NCBI GenBank assembly: GCA_013398615.1 | Contig: VZSR01003371.1 | Coordinates: 8,038,197-8,102,196, forward strand | Direction: 5' to 3' | Source: Brachypodius melanocephalos | Lineage: Eukaryota > Chordata > Aves > Passeriformes > Pycnonotidae | DNA length: 64,000 nucleotides | Shown: positions 26,431 to 37,537 of the stretch, piece after piece | How positions within the stretch are numbered: position 1 is the stretch's first letter | Layout of the letters: each line of letters begins with the position of its first letter | Program-made: the position numbers and the translations under genes | Notes under the pieces: model-generated | The model's input: only the letters and a program-made list of their open reading frames with translations | Databases searched by the model: none | What the model was told of the DNA's origin: nothing

Positions 26431-27130
26431 TGGGACCTGATGCTGCCGTGTGAAGTTGTCTGCTGTTTTGAAACTGAAAGAGCAAAGTCTGCATGTTCTT
26501 TGTCACCAGTTTAGCACAAAGATTTTAAAATTATCTTTTCACTCAAACAGGTACAAACCTGTTTGTCATGGTCATGCTTCCCAGGCTCCGTACATAAATT
26601 TATGAATCACGACTTTCAGATCTGCCCTGATGTAACATTCAGGTGATTTCTTCACCTTTAACGCGTTTTCTCCCAGTTCCCACCTACTGCTCTGAGGGAT
26701 AAGGAATCCCATTGCACTCGTTTAATATTTCATTGATTGCACTTTAAATCTGCAGCCTAGCCATGCACTGCTACTGGGAGGACAAAAGGAAACACTGTAT
26801 TAAGATAATATTGATTCAGTTAACCAGAATAAAATGAAGAAAAGGTCAAACTGGGGCAAAGCCAGTGCAAGGAAATGCATCCCTGGCAGTTAACTGTTGT
26901 GATTCAGCTTCCGACAGCTGCAGAAAGGGCATGGGAAAAGACTCTCCAGTGTTCACTAAATGTGCCATTACTGTGGAGTCATCAGACTGCCTCAAGTTGG
27001 GTTTTGTCCCCTAGGCAATCATCACAATTAATTGGGCATGCAATTTATCATAGACTAATTAAGTGGCTTCTACTGCATTTATCACTGCTTGTAAAGTGAA
27101 GTAGCTCATTCTGACTTTTTATTTGTAACA
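26431..27130. promoter_or_regulatory. Candidate conserved non-coding element B, possible HMX1-side enhancer
   Basis: The 3' part has CAATTAA (27025), two copies of ATTTATCA (27043 and 27077, complement TGATAAAT, fitting the Hox-Pbx form TGATNNAT), a TAATTA, and TTAAGTGG (27059, an NK-type site), all within 60 bp. The 5' part has an inverted repeat CAAACAGGT/ACCTGTTTG (26544-26565) and retained CpGs (for example ACGCGTT). The location downstream of CPZ corresponds to the mammalian CPZ-HMX1 interval, which holds remote HMX1 regulatory DNA. No conservation data are at hand. Confidence 0.35.
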
Positions 27131-30100
27131 CTGGCAATGCAGTTTAAAACACATGATTCATCACTTCTAGATGGGTTTTAGATTCCCAGCAACTGAGCAC
27201 CCTTGTACCCAGGAGGGAGCAGCAGTCCATCCCAGTTTTCTGGGGGAGTTCTTTTTACATTTCCAAGAGTATTAGGCTGGTTTCTGCAGTAAAAATTCTT
27301 GATACACATGGATTTGTGGGAGTTTGTGAGTACGTATGTGCTCATGCAATTATCTCTACCTGTCACTTTACTTTTGGTCAATTGCAACCAAAATTTGAGA
27401 GATGGAGAAAGATCTCAACAGAAATACTGCTAAGGCTCCTACTGAGAAGATGACTTAACAGTAAGTTTATCCCTGCTTGGACATGGGGGATCTTCTTGGG
27501 ATTTCTACCTTGAGTCACAAACCAATAGGACACCAAGCACCCTTGGTTCCTGTGCTCACAGATTCATGTGTACTCACCACTGCCCTTCTGTGCTGTTACC
27601 ACTTTCTGCTGCCACCAGGATATTTGTCTTGGTTGTGCTGATGTGGGAGTTCTTTTACATTATTCATTTACATTTACTTAAAGAAGATGGCAATTTCAAA
27701 GGAAACCCCATTTTAACCTTCATATTTAGAGCTATGTCACTTTTAAAGACAGGACAGATCAGGGGTATGTGTCTAGACATGGTGGGGTATAGTTCCTTCT
27801 GAAAGGTGTTTTTTCACCACAAATCTTTTGAGCAGACTCTTTACTGGCTTATTCCTACTGTGTTGCTAATTAAGTCAAGGGCATTCCCATTTGGATGCCT
27901 CTTCTGGTGTAACATATCCAACAACATTGAGCCAGGGTAGCCATCCCAGTCTCACCACCTCTGCCTAAGGAAATAGGACCTGAGCCAAAGTCTTAGCCCA
28001 CCACCATAATTTTGATGAGGACAGACAGATACCTGAAAAGCTCCAGGAACATGTGTACAATATATTTTAATATTACAGAGTTTATCTATGTAGAATTGTC
28101 TACAGACAAATGAAATTCATAAAGTGATGAAGGATGGAGGAATTTGAATCCAAATGATTACAATAAAAAAATCTGTTCAGTGTTGTTTCTGTAAATGACA
28201 TAAGAAACCAATCTATTCTCCAGCAAGACAAGGCAGATTAGCTACTTCATTCAATTGTTAGGGCATCTTAGCAAATACTCCTGAGTCCACATAATTACTG
28301 TTCCCATATGCTCCTAAGGGTTGTGTGGTCTCTCCTCTCAGTCTGCACACTGCAAGGTTAGCTTTACACACAGAAAATCAAGATTGCAAAAGCATTCCTC
28401 AACAAGGAGACATTTCCCATTTGGTCCTCAGCTCCTCATTGTATTTCCCACCCACTTAACCACAACATTCATTTTTATAAACCAAACTGTCAAGAGCATG
28501 CCTGCACCACCCTTTTGCATTTTGGATTAAATAGAAGAAAACTGTCTTGTGCTATGCCATCTTCAAATCTCTGCATTCCCATCCCTATTCAAATACTTTA
28601 TCAGTCATGGTTAAGGGTAGAGGATGTATTTAATGGCATAGCCCTACTGCACACTACTATGCCAAGTGATGATTAGTTACCTAAATGACCTTTATGTCCC
28701 AGTACATGCAGACACTGGAAATCATCTGGCAAAGCTGCACTGCGTTCTTTAAAGCTTTTGCTCCCCTTCACTTTTTGACATGACACAAGTTTCTCAATTT
28801 TGTGGCAGCAGAGGAGCTGGATGGATATTAGCAGCAGCAGGAGGAAAGCAGAGGAGTCCCTGACCTTTACTCAAGATGCATCTTTAAAGAAATGTAAGAC
28901 TTAAAGTTATCAGATAGTCTAGTGTAGCCTGAAAGCTTCCTCAGTCTCAGGGCCAAGATGCCATACCTACTTTGTGTCCACTTTTTTGCCAGAATCCGGG
29001 AGCCCACCCCTGCTCAAGAAAGCATTCAGACTGACATCCAGTGAAGGGCAAATGGCCAGCTCCCACCAGAGAGATTTCTGCATCACCTAGACTCAGCAGT
29101 GGAGCTTAGCTTTCTTTAGGTAGTAAATTACAACATCATCTTAGGAAAGCTAAGAACATTAAAATATCTACAAACTATGAAAATCACTCCCTCAGGGTAG
29201 AATTGGAGCAAAGTACTTGACAAGAGTTTAACACAAAGATTGACATTAAATAGCTCATTAAGACATCCACTGCTATAAAATATCTTTGAGGAGTTATTTT
29301 AAAGGAGACACTGTTTTTTGTGCATCACAAAGACCACAAGTTGAGATTTCCACCAGTATCCTTAAACAGCATTTTTTTCATAATGGAGAATTTCTGAGAA
29401 ATCCCTGAGCAGACAGGTCTTTCAGAGGGATGAATGTGTGGTATTATGCTGCTGTTGTTTCCCATCAATGAAGTGGGCAGAATTTGAACAAAAGGAGTGG
29501 AGGGATAAGAAGCAGTGTGGACCTGTCTGGAAGAATGTGGGGGTGGTGTTACTGGACAGCAACCTTTAAAGAAATCTCTCCTCTTTCTTCAGCCGTATTC
29601 AAGCAGTAGTAAGATACACTGGAAATTGGACTACTGGATTATGTAGAAAGTTACATAGGTGTTACTGATGGTGCCTACAAACTTAAAGGCTAAGATCTTC
29701 TACAGAGCAGGTATTTTAGGTCAGATTATTGTATCTAACAGATTTACTTATCTATCTGATTTTTCAGTCTACAATGATCATATTTGTGTGAACAAAGCTA
29801 AGCATCTTCAGGGATTCTGTCAAAAAATAGCTGAAAAAAACCCCCAACCACTGTACCTCTGCTGAAAGAAAACTTGGTTTTACAAACACTAGCAATGCAA
29901 TGGAAAGATTGGTTTTTTATGGCTCCTTCCCTGTGTCCTTGGAACATTTCTACCTGTCAAATACTTTTCCAAACAGTTCTTTAGGCTTCTCATGAGACAT
30001 TTGAAGACATGCTTCCTGATTTGTAAAATTTTCGGGATTCAGACTAAGTGCCAGTCAAAAAATATCATTGTAAGTCACAGAGACTTAGGTTCGTTCTTTT

Positions 30101-30682
30101 ATTCTCTTTTTGATTGAACATAAACCAGATGGAAGTGTGCTCTCTTACACGTGCATGCAAACTTCATACTGTCAGTAGGGTTTTGGCAGAAGTTCTATAA
30201 ATAAACACATATTTCTACATGATAAAGTGATATGAAAAGGACTTGAAATGGTGCTTAGTAGAATTTGCTAGTACCTTTAAAGGATGAAAATCACCTCAGT
30301 GTGTATAAAGGCTGGAGATTTATCCATTTTGTCAGTGAATTTCTCCAATTAGCTACACTCATGTTTCTGTGTGTGCCAAGAATTGTGCCAAAAATTGCCA
30401 CTATGTTGGAAACTTGGGGCCTGGCCAGAGTTGGTATGAAAATGTTTGCATCTAAGGTAGTGCATCATTATCTGCATTAACTACAAACTGATCTTAGAGC
30501 TAATATCTTGGTCATGTATATTTACATTAAAGTCTAGTGAGTTGATACCTTCCACAGGTCTTTTCACATGTCCAGGCTGATAAATGTATTTAATACACTT
30601 TAACAGTGGTGAGAAACACTTGAAAGCAGGGAGACTGACTATGGCATATTTTTTATAATTTTTTAAATTGTATCTTTAGAAA

Positions 30683-30763
30683 TGGAAGTGTTCAAGGCCA
30701 GGTTGGATGGGGTTTTGAGGAACCTGTTCTAGTGGAATATGTGTTTGCCCATGACAGGGGGAA
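30683..30763 (+). mobile_element. CR1 fragment, sense orientation
   Basis: The stretch ggaagtgttcaaggccagg, ttggatggggttttgagg, aacctgttctagtggaat and tgcccatgacagggg is the conserved CR1 segment just before its 3' terminus. The terminal repeat itself is missing. Confidence 0.85.
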
Positions 30764-32673
30764 AAATTCTAAAAAATCAACCTAAGAAATATCAAGTAGC
30801 TTACCCAGAAGGGCCTAATCACTAGAAAATAGCCCAATATGTGGTTCCAAAGCACTTTTTGTGGAGGGAAGAGCAGAGGATGCACCAGCTATACTTTAAA
30901 CAGAGGGATATCGAAGGCTCTGCCTTCTCCACCTGGGTTTTAAATACAAGCTGACGCAGCTACTGCAGTCTTTCAGATGAGCAACATGAGTGCTGACTGG
31001 ACCAAGCCTTTCAGGGAAGGTAGTCAGAGAAAAATCCAATTTGTGAATCCCAGCAGAGAATTAAATAAAAGGTGTACCCCCGAGCATGCCATGACTGATG
31101 ATTTTGAGCAAGCTGACAAGTAGATGTTTAAGTGAGGGTTATTAATATCAGAAGAAAGGTATCCTGCATTCTTTTGGTGCACAAATCGGAGTAGCTAAGC
31201 AAGGGCTCTGAGATTTTAAAATTTGGACTTGTCCAATTCTTTTGCCTAAAATGAAATGGCCTTCTGGTGAGAAATGGGTTTTCATGTGTCCTCTACACAA
31301 ATGGGCAAATGTTTTGTAAGTGATTTCAAATGACTGCAGTGATTTATTTCCTAGAGACAGATGGGTCGGCATTCAGTTTTGAAAGTAAGTTTCTCTGTTC
31401 TCCATTCATCTCTTAACATTAGTGAAAAAATGAAAATTTTGTTGAAACAAACTTTTCATTTCCTGGTTACCTACTGGAGGGCAGAAGAGTTGCCTTGAGC
31501 ACTGCATTAGTTACAAAACAATGTTGTTTTAGCTGCCATATCTCTCCTTTTGTTTGCTTCCTGGTAGCCCTAACCACTAAGCCTTATTGCTGCTTTAACT
31601 TGCTCAAATCTTGCCTTTTGTTTCATTAGTAATTCTCTTACTGAATGCTTGCACCTTGTGAACTGCCTAAGTCTTGTGTTTCATGTTAATAAAAACAGAA
31701 CTAACTAAATCACTTGCATTAATGTACTAGTGGTAATTTTTGGAAGAAAACTTATATATTTATATTTTGGCAACATCAACATTTCATTCCATTTAGCTGA
31801 TAAAATTTTAATGAAGGAAAATACCTTAAGTTTTGTGACTCATCTGCTTTTGAAGGTGAATTTTGAAGATACTGATTTGAAACAATTTATTAAGTTTTCA
31901 GAAATAATAACTGAATTAAATAAAGACAATATTACTTTTTTTTCCCAATGGCTCGAATATATTTCTGATTGCAATGAAAAATAATTAGTATATGACATAA
32001 CTTGTAATTCATTATTGTTTTTACGTACATTCTATTAAAATATGCCTCCATGTACCTGCACATGCATGTGTGTGCACATATCAATGCACCTGTGTGTGCT
32101 CAGCACCCTCCTGCCCTCAAGACCACCGTGTCCCTGATCTCCTGATGAGACCTGTCCAGACTTCTTATGGTCAACTTGAGCCAGCCTGGGTAACAACTCT
32201 GTGCCAACTTGGTTCTTGTAAGAAAGGCTGACAGGAAGGGATAATAAAACCATAATACAATTATTTGTGTCTGATAATCCTCATTAGATGGATTTACTTA
32301 ATAAATTTATATAATCACCTCCCTGCAAAACAATCTCTTATTTTTTTCAGCATCTTTTGCTGGTAGGACTCATTAGGAGCAGCCAGCAGCTCATTAGGAG
32401 ATATCTCACACCTGCTTATGAAATCGGCAAAAAAATTTTGCCCTCATCATTACCATATCTTTTTATTGAAGACCCTGATGCTTAGGCAAATTCAAACCCC
32501 ATTTATTGTTGTAGGCAAAACAGACTTGACTTGGTGAAGATTTTATTGTTAATCAAAAACAGAGAGGCATAGTGAGAAAGAAAACCAAACTAAAAACACC
32601 ATCCCCACCCCACCCCTCTTTCCAGGCTCTCACACTCTGGTGTAAACAGGCCTGGACCCAGGATCAAAAAGGT

Positions 32674-32811
32674 CACCAAAGAGCCACTACAGAGAAGCCC
32701 TTCTGGTGTCCCTTAAGCATGAGGGATGGCTGGAGGCAGAACTCCTTCTCACAGAGGTGTGGCTGCCCCATCAAGGAGGTCAATGAGAAGCCCTTTGCCT
32801 GCACAACTTGA
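32674..32811 (+). pseudogene. Remnant of a C2H2 zinc-finger coding sequence
   Basis: One frame reads HQRATTEKPFWCP, then GWRQNSFSQR, then EKPFACTT before a stop. Zinc-finger arrays have the linker H-x-R-T-H-T-G-E-K-P-F-x-C at this spacing, so two finger starts about 31 codons apart are visible. The cysteine pairs are incomplete, the histidines are lost, and small indels are evident. It is probably a decayed retrocopy or gene fragment; chance is possible because the match is short. Confidence 0.4.
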
Positions 32812-34710
32812 GACTACACTATGTCAGAAAAGACAAATGTCAAAGGGGATCTCTGCTCTAAGATGCTGTGAAGACAAAGACAGCAGGAGAAGTATAGTGC
32901 AACCTCTCCATCCACTCCTTTTACTGTGAAAACTTCAAAAAGCACATCTTACAGTGAATGAAAGCAGCAAGAGAGTACCTCTGACAGGAGCTTTGTAAGG
33001 AGGTGTATCAGCTTCAGCTCACATTTCCATCCAAGACACTCGAACAGCTCTGATCCCTGTTGTTCCTCCTCTCCTAAAGGTTGACTCTCCAGTGCTTCAC
33101 TGCTGTGGGGTGAATGCCCACCCATGACAGATCTCCCAGTCTGTCTGCAAGCATCACCTCAAAGACACACAGACGTGTCTCATTTTGATCGCTGCTTTTG
33201 TAACCACTAAAGACATCTCTGGCTCGTTTTTGAATTGCAGTGCAATACTAAAGTGATGGACACAAAGAAATGGCACTGGCTTGGCAAACTCTGATCGACA
33301 GCTGGTTCACAGTACTTCAGAACAGACTGCAATGTTGTTTTGGAGTGCTTCCCTTTAGCTGCTAAACCGAGGCATGAAAGGGAGAAAAACTGCATAAACA
33401 CTGTGAAAAATTATGGCAGGAAGAGCTTCTATTACTCAGTGATTTTGACACTTCAAGTTCTGTTTTCAGCAATTAGCTTGGGACACATTTCTCCTCTTTC
33501 CTGTCTTTAGGGAAAAGAAAGGTGCTCCTTCCTATATGTGGCAATCCCAAGACTGGAAGACAATTTTGTTTTGGGAGATGAAGAGGTAAATAGCTGCAAA
33601 ATTTTATGCCTTTGTTTGCTATTGCTATTTTTGATCTCAAAAGTTTTTATGAATGGAACAGACAAATCTTCTTTTGTATAGTTCATGCATACTTGTGACT
33701 TAACCTGCTGATATTTTTTTATGTGTTCTTGGCTTTTTTCTGGCATGTGAGTGAAAGAGAAATTGCACATGACATAAGCAGAGCTTTATGCTTGTAATGC
33801 TGTTAGCGAGAATTGCATGCTTTGACTTGGGAAGATTCATTGCTGTCAGAGCAATGAGGTCTGGACAGTTGGCAGGTCAAAACATTTATTAATGTGATTG
33901 TGCAGAAAAGTTTGGCTCCATGGTAGAGAAGATCCCTCTGAAATAAATATGGAGACTGGGAAATTAATTATTAAGGAGGATGTTGCAAAAACATACATCA
34001 ATACTGTTCAATATGTGGTTGGAAGGTAATTGAAAAAAATTATGTCGACTCTGACTTAAAAGGAGAGGGAGTCTGATGAACACACACTATAATTTCTGAC
34101 AGCACCGTCTGGCTGCTGAACCTGTCACGATCCAAAGTAGCACTGGAAAAAGGCCAAGCCCAGGCTTCAAGGCAGGGTTCAACCATGATGGAGACTGCCA
34201 GAGAACTTTGGTTATTTCTCACTTCTTTCCTATGCTACTTTCACTTCACTTGTAGGAGGGAATGGTTCATTGAAGCACTTTAATCCCTCTTTCTATTTAA
34301 AAAAGTATTTAATTTTCCAAAATTTATGTTCCACTAAATTCTGCATATGAACATCTTACAGAGGTGCATGAGAGAGCTGATCACTGTGTTCATTTCCATA
34401 TATTAGTTACAGAGCTGCCTACAGCTGCTTAAATTTCACCACCCCTTAAATATACTTTGAACCATATTACAGTCATGGGGTAGGTTATTTTGGGTTATGC
34501 TTTTTTTTAACAAAACTGTCTGATATTAAGTACACATTGCTTGATTTAAATAAACATTGGAGAAGATTTATGTAATCCAGTTCAGGATACACATCCAAGC
34601 CAATACTTTCTTTCAGGTATATATATAGAAGTAAGTTTATATTAATCTCAAATAAAAATAAAATGGTGGTACTAATTTTTGGTTACATTGTTGCTTGGCT
34701 GGCTTTGACC

Positions 34711-35016
<306 letters not shown>

Positions 35017-36996
35017 GAAAGCACCAATATATATGTTCTAAATCTCATCTAAAGTAAAATGGATTTTTGGGAGCTATTTAGACATTCTATTAGTGTTTTC
35101 CACCTCCAAGGGAACTGAAAACTGAAGAATTTCTCTTATAAAAAAAATTAAATAGTTCCAGAAGACTGAAGCACACCTTTCCCCAAGTCCTCACAGTTAT
35201 TTCAGTGCAGTTTAATACATCCTTTCCATACAGGCTGTTGAGTGTGAACCTGCAGAAGGTTCTGATATTAACTTTTTCTCTGCTGGACAACTCTTTTTAT
35301 GACTGAGGTGGGGAGAGAGGCTATTCTTGTTCTCTCATACCATTTCCACATAAGTGGTATAGTAGTACAGAAAACGACTTTTTCAACCTGTCTCAAATAC
35401 AAAATGTCTTTACTCAGCAATCATATTCCCCAAGTCTTCACTCTCATCTGCTCTTTCAACTCAGGACTGCAGGAAAGAAGTGGATTTTTTGCACAGTCAT
35501 TCTGTTTTGCATTTCAGTAGGCTTGGGTTTACTGTGATCACTTGAAAAAAAATTCTAAACAGCTCTGTGAGAATCTAGGAAATACTTAGAGAAAACATCT
35601 TTCTAAGCATGCAACACATTATGTGCTTAATAAGAGCAGCTAATACTTAGCAATTTGGCGTATTGTTCTAATTTTGTTAGCTTCACCTCTGTTTTTACAG
35701 GAAGTTGGCTTTGAAAAAAATGACCACAGAAAACAGTAGTAATATCAATTACTGGAAATAAAGTCTGGAGGTGTATCTCCTGCTCGATTTTCTTTGGCAT
35801 ATTTAGGGTTCAGAACTCCTTTAACTTGGCAAGCCTGGACAAGGAACACTTATCCATGTGCATGCAGTACATTCACTCCCGTATAATTACTTTTTGTTAA
35901 TGCCCTGAAATAATTTTCTTTCATTTTAACATAGTCTCCAGTCCTGCAGACATCCAAGCACATGAATAACAGACTCCTAACTTCAATCAGATTACAACTG
36001 GGAATAAAGTACTTAGCCATGTGCAGCATCTGGTTGCAGAATTAAGATCATTCATCTCTTGGGTCTTCCTAGGAAGATATAGTATGAGATATGTGCATGT
36101 GGACTATGGGGTTCATGCAATGGGGCTGCTTTACCTAAGAGGAGAAAAAAGTTTTTAGAATTCGTAGGGCAATCCACACAGCTAATCCAGCAGCTCCTGC
36201 AGGTAATATATTAGCTCCAACAATCACACTATTCACACACTGTGGCACTTAGAGGGGGAAAGACAGTCTGTATAAAGGATTCATTAACAGTTCAGGCTGA
36301 AAGGAAGTGTGGGCCTATAAGTTTCATCAAAATCAAGTACTTTTTTTAGTATATCATCTTAAAAAATACATTGCATCTGATTTGAGAAAGGGCAGCATCT
36401 TGTAAGACCACAATTCACTGAGCTTTACTCAACTATCCTTAAAAGAAGTTTGATTCCTTTGATGTCTACAAGGGTCATGAACATGTACATAGGCTCAGAA
36501 CAGTGCATGGTGTTAAAAACTAGCGTAATATGTCACACTTTAGCCTAAATTCCTCATGAATTGTCTCATGTATTTTTCTATGTCTACACACATTTATAGG
36601 ATGTGTATATTTCTAGCAGCAAAGGCATTTTCCAGTATTTTGCTAAATACACATTAAAAGCCTAATTTTAAATTTATAAAAACATTTAAAATTGAAAAAA
36701 GAGACCTTACATTTTGAGCTGTTATTAGAAGAGGTAATGAACTTAATATGCTAATGTAGAAAGGGAAAACAAAAGAGTTTTCTGAGTGTTCTGAATGTTG
36801 TTTTTAGTATGTTATCATTAATGTATTAAAACATGTACAAAAATGCATTAAAGGATCAGGAATATTCTCCTGCAGGTACTTAGAATCTAATAAATAATGA
36901 ATGCAATGATTAACTACATGGGCAGAAGTACAGAGCATTACCAAGAAAAAAACCCCTGCATAAAATCTGGCCTTTGAATGGATGTTCGCCGTTGTT

Positions 36997-37002
36997 TTTA
37001 AT
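36997..37002 (-). terminator. Possible CPZ polyadenylation signal ATTAAA
   Basis: Read on the minus strand, ATTAAA occurs about 180 nt past the CPZ stop. A weaker AATATA variant lies at 37084-37079. No canonical AATAAA was seen on this strand nearby, so the true 3' end may be elsewhere. Confidence 0.3.
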
Positions 37003-37181
37003 ACTTAAAAACCCACTTGAATATACTCAGTTGTGTGTGAAGAGAAAACAAAAGACGCAAGCGTGCTTGAATTAATATTATATTTTCAAATGAAACATTT
37101 AAATATCGCCAAGAGCCGCGAGGGTGTCTGGAACGGAGTGGAAGGGCACCGGAGTGAGCGGAACGGAGCACGGCGGTGCCC

Positions 37182-37537
37182 TCAGCGCTGCTTGAGCAGC
37201 CACAGCGGTTTCTGCAGGTCTAGAGAGCTGAAGTACGACCACCACCAGGGCTTCTCCCTGCCTGGGGAGGACCCTCCTCGGGCCTCGGGCCGCCCGTGCT
37301 GGGCGTGAGGGTCAAAGAGTTCCAGCGGGTCGTGAGGGTCGTACGCGTCCTCCATGGAGCGGCGCAGCAGCTTGGCGGGCCAGGCCTCGGCGGGCCGCAG
37401 CACGAAATCCACGCGCCCGGCCTGCTTCATGCGGGCAGGGATGGTGACCCTCTTCATCACCCGGCTGTACCCCGGCGCCTGGGCGCTGATGATGAACGTC
37501 CCTGGGGGCAGCAGGCGCCAGTAGTCTCCATCGGCAG
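37182..37537 (-). CDS. CPZ: CPZ last coding exon: transthyretin-like domain end and C-terminal tail
   Basis: The acceptor is ctttcccaag and the stop is TGA at 37184-37182. The first part (ADGDYWRLLPPGTF, then AQAPGYSRVMKRVTIPARM) completes the transthyretin-like domain. The tail is proline- and charge-rich and ends in KPWWWSYFSSLDLQKPLW plus a basic terminus, as in mammalian CPZ; the middle of the tail is the least conserved part. The exon is far richer in G+C and CpG than the other CPZ exons. Confidence 0.95.
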
